Origin: Nemertoderma westbladi
Taxonomy: Eukaryota > Xenacoelomorpha > Nemertodermatida > Nemertodermatidae
DNA length: 57,375 nucleotides
Direction: 5' to 3'
Assembly: GCA_032718475.1 (NCBI GenBank)
Contig: JAUCBJ010007350.1
Location: 1-57,375 of the forward strand
Shown here: piece after piece, positions 1-11,925 of the stretch
How the letters are laid out: every line of letters begins with the position of its first letter
Position numbering within the stretch: position 1 is the first letter of the stretch
Notes under the pieces: generated by a model
The model's input: the letters and a program-made list of their open reading frames with translations, nothing else
The model's database searches: none
What the model was told of the DNA's origin: nothing
Translations under genes and position numbers: made by a program

Positions 1-60
1 CAATAAAGACATATAAATTTCGGCAGGTTAAACTGCTGAAGGTCTATAAAAGCGCGTACA
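1..60 (+). repeat. 3' tip of a BEL/Pao-type LTR (window-truncated)
   Basis: These bases align with the last ~60 bp of the complete LTRs at 18289-19481 and 33651-34843 (shared AGAC..GGCAGGTTAAACTGCT..GGTCT and an AAAAGCGCG-ACA end), with only a few substitutions. The match stops at the terminal CA at position 60, where an unrelated minisatellite begins, as expected for a true LTR end. The rest of the LTR lies left of the window, so a solo LTR and the 3' LTR of a full element cannot be told apart. Confidence 0.8.
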
Positions 61-592
61 ATTCCCCCAAAAACATATTCACCCCCCAAAAACAATTATC
101 CCCCAAAAACAATTATTCATCCCCCAAAAACAATTATTCATCCCCCAAAAACAATTATTCATCCCCCAAAAACAATTATTCATCCCCCAAAAATAATTAT
201 TCATCCCCCAAAAACAATTATCCATCCCCCAAAAACAATTATTGATTCCCCCAAAAACATATTCACCCCCCAAAAACAATTATTGATTCCCCAAAAACAA
301 TTATTCACCCCCTAAAAACAATTATTCATCCCCCACAAACAATTATTCATCCCCCAAAAACAATTATTCATCCCCCAAAAACAATTATTCATCCCCCAAA
401 AACAATTATTCATCCCCCAAAAACAATTATTCATCCCCCAAAAACAATTATTTATCCCCAAAAACAATTATTCACGCCCCAAAAATAATTATTGATTCCC
501 CCAAAAACAATTATTCACGCCCCAAAAACAATGAGTCATACCCCAAAAACAATTATTCAATCTCCCTTAAATAATTACAAAAAAAACGTTTA
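61..592. repeat. ~21-bp minisatellite (CCCCCAAAAACAATTATTCA type)
   Basis: About 24 head-to-tail copies of a 20-21 bp unit, a C5 run then A5, CAATTATTCAT, with occasional variants (GATT, CACG). Open reading frames through it are repeat artefacts. It begins directly after the LTR end at position 60. Confidence 0.95.
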
Positions 593-709
593 CACTTTAC
601 ATTTAAAAAATAATTTATTTATACAAAATTCATTAATTATTTATTTCCATAAATCAAACAAAATGTTTAATCATACCGACGACGATCATCGTACCAATAG
701 TGTGCAGTG

Positions 710-1292
710 CAACTGAGAGTCTGTAACTGAGAGTCTGTAACTGAGAGTCTGTAACTGAGAGTCTGTAACTGATAGTATGTAACTGAGAGTCTGTAACTGA
801 TAGTATGTAACTGAGAGTCTGTAACTGAGAGTATGTAACTGAGAGTCTGTAACTGATAGTATGTAACTGAGAGTCTGTAACTGATAGTATGTAACTGAGA
901 GTCTGTAACTGAGAGTCTGTAACTGATAGTATGTAACTGAGAGTCTGTAACTGAGAGTATGTAACTGAGAGTCTGTAACTGATAGTATGTAACTGAGAGT
1001 CTGTAACTGATAGTATGTAACTGAGAGTCTGTAACTGAGAGTCTGTAACTGATAGTATGTAACTGAGAGTCTGTAACTGAGAGTATGTAACTGAGAGTCT
1101 GTAACTGATAGTATGTAACTGAGAGTCTGTAACTGATAGTATGTAACTGAGAGTCTGTAACTGATAGTATGTAACTGAGAGTCTGTAACTGATAGTATGT
1201 AACTGAGAGTCTGTAACTGATAGTATGTAACTGAGAGTCTGTAACTTAGAGTCTGTAACTTAGAGTCTGTAACTGAGAGTCTGTAACTGAGA
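710..1292. repeat. 14-bp minisatellite (CTGAGAGTCTGTAA)
   Basis: About 41 copies of a 14-bp unit alternating between CTGAGAGTCTGTAA and CTGATAGTATGTAA. The two variants occur in a semi-regular order, which suggests expansion of multi-unit blocks. No coding content. Confidence 0.95.
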
Positions 1293-1295
1293 CTC

Positions 1296-1740
1296 TGATT
1301 ATTTTGGTAGCATATTTGATTATTTTGGGGGATTATGCATTTATTTTGGGAGAATATGTATTTATTTTGGGGAAAATATGTATTTATTTTGGGGGATTAT
1401 GTATTTATTTTGGTGGAATATGAATTATTTTGGGGGATTATGTACTTATTTTGGGAAAAAATGTCTTTACTTTGGGAAAATTCGAAATTATTTTGGGTTT
1501 TTTTTTCATATATTTTGGTGTGAATAATTGGTTTTGGGGGGAATTTATTTATTTGGGTTTTGAATAATTGTTTTTGTGTTGAATAATTTATTTCGGTGTG
1601 TGAATAATTTTATTTGGGATGACTTTATTTTATTTGGTGTTTAATAATTTTTTATTGTGGTAAAATTTATTTAAATTGGTGTTTTATAAGCTTTTTGGTG
1701 AAATTTTCATCAATTTTGGTGTGACTTTAATAATCTTTTC
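1296..1740. repeat. Degenerate G/T-rich tandem array, inverted relative to 61-592
   Basis: Irregular units built around TATTTTGGGGGATTATG and TGAATAATTGTTTTTG. These are diverged reverse complements of the unit at 61-592, so the 14-bp array is flanked by inversely oriented relatives. A 62-residue open frame here is repeat-derived. Confidence 0.75.
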
Positions 1741-4700
1741 AAACTGTCCGGTTACTAACCTTTGTCAACTGTCCGGTTACTAACCTTTGACAACTGTCCG
1801 GTTACTAACCTTTGTGAACTGTTCGGTTACTAACTTCTGTCAACAACTGTCCGGTTACTAACCTTTGTCAACTGTCCGGTTACTAACCTTTTCAACTGTC
1901 CGGTTACTAACCTTTGTCAATTGTCCGGTTTCTAACCTTTGTGAACTGTCTGGTTACTAACCTTTGTCAACTGTTCAGTTACAAACCTCTGTTAACAACG
2001 GTCCGGTTACTACACTTTGACAACTGTCCGATAGCTAACCTTATTGTCAACTGTCCGGTTACTAACCTTTGTCAACTGTCCGGTTACTAACCTTTGTGAA
2101 CTGTTCGGTTATTAACCCCTGTCAACAACTGTCCGGTTACTAACCTTTGTCAACTGTCCAGTTACTAACCTTTGTCAACTGTCCGGTTACTAACCTTTGT
2201 CAACTGTCCGGTCACTAACCTTTGTGAACTGTTCGGTTACAAACCTCTGTCAACAACTGTCCGGTTACTAACCTTTTTTAACTGTCCGGTAACTAACCTT
2301 TGTCAACTGTCCGGTTTCTAACCTTTGTGAACTGTCCGGTTACTAACCTTTGTCAACTGTCCGGTTACTAGCCTTTGTGAACTGTTCGGTTACTGACCTC
2401 TCTCAACAACTGTCCAGTTAGTAACCTTTGTCAACTGTCCGGTAACTAACCATTGTCAACTGTCCGGTTACTAACCTTTGTCAACTGTCCGGTATCTAAC
2501 CTTTGTGAACTGTCCGGTTTCTAACCTTTGTGAACTGTTCGGTTACAAGCCTCTGTCAACAACTGTCCGGTTACTATCCTTTGTCAACTGTCCGGTTACT
2601 AACCTTTGTGAACTGTCCGGTTAATATCCTTTGTGAACTGTCCGTTTACTAACCTTTGTCAACTGTCCGGTTACTAACCTTTGTGAACTGTTCGGTTACA
2701 AACCTCTGTCAACAACTGTCCGGTTACTATCCTTTGTCAACTGTCCGGTTACTAACCTTTGTGAACTGTCCGGTTACTATCCTTTGTGAACTGTCCGGTT
2801 ACTATCCTTTGTGAACTGTCCGTTTACTAACCTTCGTCAACTGTCCGGTTACTAACCTTCGTGAACTGTTCAGTTACAAACCTCTGTCAACAACTGTCCG
2901 GTTACTAACCTTTGTCAACTGTCCGGTTACTAACCTTTGTGAACTTTCCGGTTACTATCCTTTGTGAACTGTCCGTTTACTAACCTTTGTCAACTGTCCG
3001 GTTACTAACCTTTGTGATCTGTCTGGTAACTAACCTTTGTCAACTGTCCTGTTTCTAACCTTTGTGAACTGTCCGGTTACTAACCTTTGTGAACTGTCCG
3101 GTTACTAACCTTTGTGAACTGTTCGGTTGCTGACCTCTGCCAACCACTGTCCGGTTAGTAACCTTTGTCAACTGTCCGGTAACTAACCTTTGTCAACTGT
3201 CCGGTTACTAACCTTTGTCAACTGTCCGGTTACTAACCTTTGTGAACTGTTCGGTTACTGACCTCTGTCAACCACTGTCCGGTTAGTAACTTTTGTAAAC
3301 TGTCCGGTAACTAACCTTTGTCAACTGTACGGTTACTAACTTTTGTGAACTGTTCGGTTACTGACCTCTGTCAACCACTGTCCGGTTAGTAACCTTTGTC
3401 AACTGTCCGGTTACTAACCTTTGTGAACTGTTCGGTTACAAAGCTCTGTCAACAACTGTCCGGTTACTAACCTTTGTCAACTGTCCGGTTACTAACCTTT
3501 GTGAACTGTCCGGTTACTATCCTTTGTAAACTGTCTGTTTACTAACCTTTGTCAAATGTCCGGTTACTAACCTTTGTGAACTGTTCAGTTACAAACCTCT
3601 GTCAACAACTGTCCGGTTACTAACCTTTGTCAACTGTCCGGTTACTAACCTTTGTGAACTTTCCGGTTACTATCCTTTGTGAACTGTCCGTTTACTAATC
3701 TTTGTCAACTGTCCGGTTACTAACCTTTGTGATCTGTCTGGTAACTAACCTTTGTCAACTGTCCTGTTTCTAACCTTTGTGAACTGTCCGGTTACTAACC
3801 TTTGTCAACTGTCCGGTTACTAACCTTTGTGAACTGTTCGGTTACTGACCTCTGCCAACCACTGTCCGGTTAGTAACCTTTGTCAACTGTCCGGTAACTA
3901 ACCTTTGTCAACTGTCCGGTTACTAACCTTTGTCAACTGTCCGGTTACTAACCTTTGTGAACTGTTCGGTTACTGACCTCTGTCAACCACTGTCCGGTTA
4001 GTAACTTTTGTAAACTGTCCGGTAACTAACCTTTGTCAACTGTCCGGTTACTACCTTTTGTGAACTGTTCGGTTACTGACCTCTGTCAACCACTGTCCGG
4101 TTAGTAACCTTTGTCAACTGTCCGGTTACTAACCTTTGTGAACTGTCCGGTTACAAAGCTCTGTCAACAACTGTCCGGTTACTAAACTCTGTCAACAACT
4201 GTCCGGTTACTATCCTTTGTCAACTGTCCGGTTACTAACCTTTGTGAACTGTCCGGTTACTATCCTTTGTGAACTGTCCGGTTACCATCCTTTGTGAACT
4301 GTCCGTTTACTAACCTTCGTCAACTGTCCGGTTACTAACCTTTGTGAACTGTTCAGTTACAAACCTCTGTCAACAACTGTCCGGTTACTAACCTTTGTCA
4401 ACTGTCCGGTTACTAACCTTTGTGAACTTTCCGGTTACTATCCTTTGTGAACTGTCCGTTTACTAACCTTTGTCAACTGTCCGGTTACTAACCTTTGTGA
4501 TCTGTCTGGTAACTAACCTTTGTCAACTGTCCTGTTTCTAACCTTTGTGAACTGTCCGGTTACTAACCTTTGTCAACTGTCCGGTTACTAACCTTTGTGA
4601 ACTGTTCGGTTACTGACCTCTGCCAACCACTGTCCGGTTAGTAACCTTTGTCAACTGTCCGGTAACTAACCTTTGTCAACTGTCCGGTTACTAACCTTTG

Positions 4701-7700
4701 TCAACTGTCCGGTTACTAACCTTTGTGAACTGTTCGGTTACTGACCTCTGTCAACCACTGTCCGGTTAGTAACTTTTGTAAACTGTCCGGTAACTAACCT
4801 TTGTCAACTGTCCGGTTACTAACTTTTGTGAACTGTTCGGTTACTGACCTCTGTCAACCACTGTCCGGTTAGTAACCTTTGTCAACTGTCCGGTTACTAA
4901 CCTTTGTGAACTGTTCGGTTACAAAGCTCTGTCAACAACTGTCCGGTTACTAACCTTTGTCAACTGTCCGGTTACTAACCTTTGTGAACTGTCCGGTTAC
5001 TATCCTTTGTAAACTGTCTGCTTACTAACCTTTGTCAACTGTCCTGTTACTAACCTTAGTGAACTGTTCAGTTACAAACCTCTGTCAACAACTGTCCGGT
5101 TACTAACCTTTGTCAACTGTCCGGTTACTAACCTTTGTCAACTGTCCGGTTACTAACCTTTGTCAACTGTCCGGTTACTAACCTTTGTGAACTGTTCGGT
5201 TACAAAGCTCTGTCAACAACTATCCGGTTACTAACCTTTGTCAACTGTCCGGTTACTAACCTTTGTGAACTTTCCGGTTACTATCCTTTGTGAACTGTCC
5301 GTTTACTAACCTTTGTGAACTGTCCGGTTACTAACCTTTGTCAACTGTCCGGTTAATAACCTTTGTGAACTGTTCGGTTACTGACCTCTGTCAACCACTG
5401 TCCGGTTAGTAACCTTTGTCAACTGTCCGGTAACTAACCTTTGTCAACTTCTCCGGTTACTAACCTTTGTCAACTGTCCGGTTACTAACCTTTGTGAACT
5501 GTTCGGTTACTGACCTCTGTCAACCACTGTCCGGTTAGTAACCTTTGTCAACTGTGCGGTAACTAACCTTTGTCAACTGTCCGGTTACTAACCTTTGTGA
5601 ACTGTTCGGTTACTGACCTCTGTCAACCACTGTCCGGTAGTAACCTTTGTCAACTGTCCGGTTACTAACCTTTGTGAACTGTTCGGTTACAAACCTCTGA
5701 CAACAACTGTCCGGTTACTAACCTTTGTCAACTGTCCGGTTACTAACCTTTGTGAACTGTCCGGTTACTATCCTTTGTAAACTGTCTGTTTACTAACCTT
5801 TGTGAACTGTCCGGTTACTAACCTTAGTGAACTGTTCAGTTACAAACCTCTGTCAACAACTGTCCGGTTACTAACCTTTGTCAACTGTCCGGTTACTAAC
5901 CTTTGTGAACTTTCCGGTTACTATCCTTTGTGAACTGTCCGTTTACTAACCTTTGTCAACTGTCCGGTTACTAACCTTTGTGATCTGTCTGGTAACTAAC
6001 CTTTGTCAACTGTCCTGTTTCTAACCTTTGTGAACTGTCCGGTTACTAACCTTTGTCAACTGTCCGGTTACTAACCTTTGTGAACTGTTCGGTTACTGAC
6101 CTCTGCCAACCACTGTCCGGTTAGTAACCTTTGTCAACTGTCCGGTAACTAACCTTTGTCAACTGTCCGGTTACTAACCTTTGTCAACTGTCCGGTTACT
6201 AACCTTTGTGAACTGTTCGGTTACTGACCTCTGTCAACCACTGTCCGGTTAGTAACTTTTGTAAACTGTCCGGTAACTAACCTTTGTCAACTGTCCGGTT
6301 ACTAACTTTTGTGAACTGTTCGGTTACTGACCTCTGTCAACCACTGTCCGGTTAGTAACCTTTGTCAACTGTCCGGTTACTAACCTTTGTGAACTGTTCG
6401 GTTACAAAGCTCTGTCAACAACTGTCCGGTTACTAACCTTTGTCAACTGTCCGGTTACTAACCTTTGTGAACTGTCCGGTTACTATCCTTTGTAAACTGT
6501 CTGCTTACTAACCTTTGTCAACTGTCCTGTTACTAACCTTAGTGAACTGTTCAGTTACAAACCTCTGTCAACAACTGTCCGGTTACTAACCTTTGTCAAC
6601 TGTCCGGTTACTAACCTTTGTCAACTGTCCGGTTACTAACCTTTGTCAACTGTCCGGTTACTAACCTTTGTGAACTGTTCGGTTACAAAGCTCTGTCAAC
6701 AACTATCCGGTTACTAACCTTTGTCAACTGTCCGGTTACTAACCTTTGTGAACTTTCCGGTTACTATCCTTTGTGAACTGTCCGTTTACTAACCTTTGTG
6801 AACTGTCCGGTTACTAACCTTTGTCAACTGTCCGGTTAATAACCTTTGTGAACTGTTCGGTTACTGACCTCTGTCAACCACTGTCCGGTTAGTAACCTTT
6901 GTCAACTGTCCGGTAACTAACCTTTGTCAACTTCTCCGGTTACTAACCTTTGTCAACTGTCCGGTTACTAACCTTTGTGAACTGTTCGGTTACTGACCTC
7001 TGTCAACCACTGTCCGGTTAGTAACCTTTGTCAACTGTGCGGTAACTAACCTTTGTCAACTGTCCGGTTACTAACCTTTGTGAACTGTTCGGTTACTGAC
7101 CTCTGTCAACCACTGTCCGGTAGTAACCTTTGTCAACTGTCCGGTTACTAACCTTTGTGAACTGTTCGGTTACAAACCTCTGACAACAACTGTCCGGTTA
7201 CTAACCTTTGTCAACTGTCCGGTTACTAACCTTTGTGAACTGTCCGGTTACTATCCTTTGTAAACTGTCTGTTTACTAACCTTTGTGAACTGTCCGGTTA
7301 CTAACCTTAGTGAACTGTTCAGTTACAAACCTCTGTCAACAACTGTCCGGTTACCAACCTTTGTCAACTGTCCGGTTACTATCCTTTGTGAACTGTCCGG
7401 TTACTATCCTTTGTAAACAGTCCGTTTACTATCCTTTGTCAACTGTCCGGTTACTAACCTTTGTGAACTGTTCGGTTACTGACCTCTGTCAACCACTGTC
7501 CGGTAGTAACCTTTGTCAACTGTCCGGTTACTAACCTTTGTGAACTGTTCGGTTACAAACCTCTGTCAACAACTGTCCGGTTACTAACCTTTGTCAACTG
7601 TCCGGTTACTAACCTTTGTGAACTGTCCGGTTACTATCCTTTGTAAACAGTCCGTTTACTAACCTTTGTCAACTGTCCGGTTACTAACCTTTGTGAACTG

Positions 7701-7860
7701 TTCAGTCACAAACCTCTGTCAACAACTGTCCGGTTACTAACCTTTGTCAACTGCCCGGTTAACCTTTGTCAACTGTCCGGTTACTAACCTTTGTCAACTG
7801 TCCGGTTACTAACCTTTTTCAACTGTCCGGTTATTAACCTTTATGAACTGTCTGTTAGCG
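1741..7860. repeat. 25-bp satellite with higher-order repeats
   Basis: About 6.1 kb of tandem units of roughly 25 bp that begin CAACTGTCCGGTTACTAACC, with GTGAACTGTTCGG and CTCTGTCAACAAC variants. Rare variants recur at long fixed spacings. GATCTGTCTGGTAAC occurs near 3014, 3734, 4499 and 5983 (steps of about 720, 765 and 1484). AACTATCCGG at 5218 and 6701, and CTAACCTTAG at 5818 and 7301, are each 1483 bp apart. This shows nested higher-order repeats. Degeneration at both edges is typical of a satellite boundary. Confidence 0.97.
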
Positions 7861-8410
7861 GTTGACTGGGTTTCACTTTGGTAGTTTCCGTCTGGTAACT
7901 CCGACACCCATCAATAGACAGTGAGTCATTGACATCTGTTCGACACAAACTCCAGCAATCCAGGCCGCGCTTCTTTACAAACGTAGATATCATAATATAT
8001 TATTTGTAAGTTTCCGAAGCTTTGTATTTACCGGAGTTTACGGGATATAAAAATACCGATTTAGCCTGTAAATAACGACAATGTGACAATTTAGTTTATG
8101 ATTTATTAACAGATGTCGTCATAGGTCGGTAAGTCAGTATAAGGGCGTCAACACAGAATTCCAATTAATATACCATTCCTTATTTTACACAATTTCGTAT
8201 TCTTTATGAAACAACAAATTATTGGTAATCAACTAATTTCATTTAGTTTAATGGGAAAAATACCATCTTAACGCCAAACAATGAATTAATTAAACATTAG
8301 ATTTTGTGCATTCGGAAATTTGCTAAAAAGATTTTAATATATTTATTAAATATTATTATTATTTTAGTAAGATATACAACAAATAAGCATTTTATTAAAG
8401 AATAATTTTT
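7861..8410. other. AT-rich intergenic sequence
   Basis: Unique-looking AT-rich sequence between the satellite and the inverted-repeat cluster. I see no gene, RNA or obvious repeat. Confidence 0.6.
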
Positions 8411-9709
8411 TTAACTATTTACATACCTGTGTGTAAAGTAGCACTTTACAGTGTGACGATCTGAGTCTGAGTGCTTTGTTACACGAACAAACGTTAGTGA
8501 GTGAGTGAAAATAAAGCCACGAGGATCAGAACACTGTTAAAGTACTTTATTCCAAAATTGTAACATTGTTCAACGCCGTTAGTATTAACAGCGAGTTGTT
8601 ATTTAGCACTTTACAACTTTAGAGGACATTACAACATTGTATTGACCTGTACATTTAGTATTGTATTTGGTGTTATTGTTTATGTGGTAACCCTTCGCGG
8701 CGTTAAGTAATGTCCACTATGGGGACATTACTTAACGCCGTCATTGGATACCACGTAAACAATAGGTGGAAATTTGCCTGACAGACAGATAGGCCTTCTG
8801 TATTACCTACCGGTAGGCGGGGTATAACTATTAATAACCAGTAGGGCCTAGCTATATTATTATAACATGGCTCCAAACGCCACCATAAATATAAGCTAAC
8901 TTATTTATAACATAATTTATGTCCTTTTACATTTATTTATACAGCAACTAATATAATTTGTGCAGTTTCTATCACTTATAATGTATATGTACAATCATTT
9001 GGTAATGTTAAAATTTTGGAATGAAACTACATACATACTTGTTGCAAAGTACTTTACAGTGTTCTGATCCTCTTGGATTTATTTTCACTCACTCACTATT
9101 GTTCGTTCGTGTAACAAAGCCACTCGGATCATCACACTGTAAAGTGCAACTTTACACATAAGTATGTAAATAGTTATTGCAAAAAGTATGTATGTAGTTT
9201 TATAATTTATAGTTCCAAAATTTTAACATTACGAAATGATTGCACATATACATTATAAGTGATAGAAATGGCACAAATTATATTAGTTGCTGTATAAATA
9301 AATGTAAAAATGATATAAATTATGTTATAAATAAGTCAGCTTATATTTATGGTGGCGTTTGGAGCCATGTTATAAAAATATAGCTAGGCCCTACTGGTTA
9401 TTAATAGCTATACCCCGCCTACCGGTAGGTAATGCAGTAGGCCTATCTGGCTGTCAGGCAAATTTCCACCTATTGTTTACGTGGTATCCAATGACGTCGT
9501 TAAGTAATGTCCCCTTAGTGGATATTACTTAACGCCGTCATGGGTTACCAGGTAAACAATAACACCAAATACAATACTAAATGTACAGGGCAATACAATG
9601 CTGTAATGTCCTCGAAAGTTGTAAAGTGCTAAATAACAACTCGCTGTTAATACTAACGGCGTTGAGTAAAGTTACAGTTTTGGAATAAAGTACTTTGCAA
9701 CAAGTATGT
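8411..9709. repeat. Large nested inverted-repeat cluster (order A-B-A'-B')
   Basis: Block A (about 8411-8545) is the reverse complement of A' (about 9045-9177). Block B (about 8546-9045) is the reverse complement of B' (about 9180-9690). A itself has inverted ends (CACTGTAAAGTGC / AAAGTACTTTACAGTG). B contains a palindrome centred near 8720, where GGCGTTAAGTAATGTCC faces GGACATTACTTAACGCC, and B' carries the same feature. Arms are similar but not identical. This fits non-autonomous DNA transposons inserted in opposite orientations, or a fold-back element. No coding frame. Confidence 0.85.
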
Positions 9710-9717
9710 ATTTTGTT

Positions 9718-9857
9718 TTATTCCAAAATTGTAACATTACGAAATGATTGCATATATATCATAAGTGATAGAAACTACACAAATTAAATTAATTGCTGTA
9801 TAAATTAATGTAAAAATTACATTACTCGTAACGCTGCAAAGTACTACTTTGCAGCGT
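9718..9857. repeat. Partial third copy of block B' and a small hairpin
   Basis: Bases from about 9718 to 9820 repeat the start of B' (CATTACGAAATGATTGCA..ATAAGTGATAGAAA). They end near a short palindrome at 9834-9857 (GCTGCAAAGTA / TACTTTGCAGC). This shows the cluster was also partly duplicated in direct orientation. Confidence 0.7.
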
Positions 9858-9994
9858 TGCGGCCTATAGGACGCAACGTGCAAAGTAATCAACAACATGG
9901 AAACAAGTTAAATTACCGTATTCCAGAATATATTATTTCCATTTATATTAATGCGTGCCTCTTTTATTCAATAAAGCAGCACGTGTTTGAATAA

Positions 9995-10184
9995 GGCCGC
10001 GTTCACACTTACCGAGTCAAAGTCAAAAGACAAAATATAAAAAAAATAACAAGAAATTAATTTTTTCTAGAACGCCATTATGTATTATATTAGGCCTATA
10101 TAATGTATTATTATTTATTATTGCTAGCTAGCTATATTTATTTTCTTTTGACTTTGACTTTGACTCGGTAGTGTGAACGCGGCC
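9995..10184. mobile_element. 190-bp MITE with ~36-bp terminal inverted repeats
   Basis: The left end GGCCGCGTTCACACTTACCG and the right end CGGTAGTGTGAACGCGGCC are near-perfect inverted repeats. They extend inward through GAGTCAAAGTCAAAAGA and its complement around an AT-rich centre. There is no coding capacity, as expected of a miniature inverted-repeat element. I could not find a convincing target-site duplication, so the superfamily is unassigned. Confidence 0.8.
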
Positions 10185-10241
10185 CAATGCGTGCGTCTAG
10201 TTTGAAGTGACGGAACTAGCTACATACTGTATGTAAATGGT

Positions 10242-10310
10242 GTTCGGACACTTCCCCCCCGGAAACTTCCCCCCCAGACACTTCCCCCCCGCGGACACTT
10301 CCCCCCCCGA
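10242..10310. repeat. Short C-rich tandem repeat (GACACTTCCCCCCCG)
   Basis: Four to five imperfect copies of a ~15-bp unit, (G)GACACTTCCCCCCC(CG). Confidence 0.85.
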
Positions 10311-11449
10311 CTGTTCTTAACTTCGCACATTCGTATTTTTCATTTTGTAAGGTAAACGGACCGCTTGTATCCAGATAAGTTGTATCCAATTTTCCTTTCG
10401 TAGCTCAGAAAGTGATCTTTTGCATCCCGATTTTACATTTTATATCCAAGTTTTATTTATGGGTTTTATCAATGCAATTACATCGTATTGTTTGCTAATC
10501 TTTAAACAATTAATTATATTAGATGACCTATAAATTCCATCCCCGGAATGATATACTGTTTTTATTAACTATAGAATTATAATAATTAATTGTTTTAATT
10601 ATAGGTATTATTATGTAATAGTCTTCTTCAAATTGTAGCAGATGGGGATGAATATTATTGTTGCAATCAAAATTATACATCTCCAGGGTGAAATCGACAT
10701 GCGTCGACCTGTATTCTGTGTTCAGCATTACATATTGATATACATATTACTACTATACATACTATATAGATATTATACACACTACATATTAAATTTCCTG
10801 GTTACTTGCAATATTTTTAATAGGATTTTGTTGAATTATATAATATTGTAGTAATTTATATATTAAAGTGGTTAACATTCAATACAGCTCCTACTTTAGG
10901 CTTAATCAATTTATTATCTGATGATTCAAACATGAATTAATTATTTCAAAGTGGTCTTAAGTCTTTCACCACGGGCACTCAGGGAAATGCCGGGGTCTGG
11001 GGGCGATAAAAAAAAGAAGCGGGGGTTTGGGGGCGGCAGCCCCCAATTAAAAGAAATTAAAAGAATTAAAGGAATTAAAAGAAAAACAAACAAAATTTGA
11101 CTAAAAATGTTTCTTTTATAATTTTGAAAAAACTTGTCTAGATACAACTTTTCTTTTCACTCTTCTTTCTTTTCACTTTTCAGCGTTAAAGACCCTTGTT
11201 TATTTATGTAAACCTCCCTCGCTGCGCTCGCTCGGTACATAAATAAACTCAGGTCATAACGCTGCAAAGTTATACTTTGCACACAATAATGTAAATAGTT
11301 ATATTTATGATCGCGTCGCAATTGTCCGTGTCGCAATTGTCCTAACTTCATTCAAATTCAAGTATGAAGTATCTACAGTATTTAGGCGTAGGGCCTAATG
11401 TACAGTAACTCACAGGACTACAACATGTAGACTTACGAGGACACATCTA
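10311..11449. other. AT-rich intergenic sequence with a dispersed palindromic repeat
   Basis: No gene seen. Bases 11205-11250 form an inverted repeat, TTATTTATGTAAAC..GTACATAAATAA, around CTCGCTGCGCTCGCTCGG. A relative in the opposite orientation occurs near 38462-38506 (GTTTATTTATATACCGAGCGAGCGCAG). Short palindromic TTTGCA/TGCAAA hairpins nearby resemble those at 9834. Confidence 0.6.
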
Positions 11450-11690
11450 TGGTGGCTCATGGAGGCCAACTGAAAAAATATATGTGGCACCCATGGTCCA
11501 CACTTATAATTAAGTCATTCGTGGACCATGGAGGCCACCTATAAAAATATAGGCCTACTTAGCTTCCACGGTTCAAATAATAAACAAGTAAAATAATTAA
11601 TACTGTAGTAATAAATTGTATTGGCACTCACGGGCCAGTGTTACATATTACAAAAACATAGGTGGCCCATGCCGGAGGCCAACTCCATAG
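11450..11690. repeat. Imperfect tandem repeats (GGAGGCCA..AAAAATATA)
   Basis: Three diverged copies of a segment built on a CATGGAGGCCAACT / CATGGAGGCCACCT core followed by an A/T tail, at about 11455, 11525 and 11660. Confidence 0.55.
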
Positions 11691-11692
11691 AA

Positions 11693-11925
11693 AAGTATTA
11701 GTCTTGATGAGCCGTTAAAATTACTTGAATCACTATTTCCTGATTGGTTTTGAACTGGGTACCTACCAACGCCATCAACTGGTGTCAAAATGCCATAATT
11801 GCTGATATGGCGACAGGAAATAGTGATTCTAGTAATTTTAAGGACTGTTTTAAAAGGCCTTAAAAATACCAGAGTCACTATTTCGGAAGCCCTTAAAACA
11901 ACCAGAGGCACTATCCATCGGTAAC
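11693..11925 (+). mobile_element. Dispersed MITE-like repeat, copy 1
   Basis: The segment AAATTACTTGAATCACTATTTCCTG .. AGGAAATAGTGATTCTAGTAATTTTAAGG has internal inverted arms. It recurs in reverse orientation at about 46197-46412 with the same order of blocks (GATTGGTTTTGAACTGGGTA, CTGATATGGCGACA, AAGGCCTTAAAAATA). Two copies and inverted ends support a non-autonomous transposon. No target duplication was identified. Confidence 0.7.

Noticed and set aside
7310-7534. Open frame inside the 25-bp satellite
   Set aside because: Entirely periodic translation of the satellite; no independent coding signal.
61-7860. CRISPR array
   Set aside because: Tandem units have no distinct repeat and spacer structure, and the DNA is animal.
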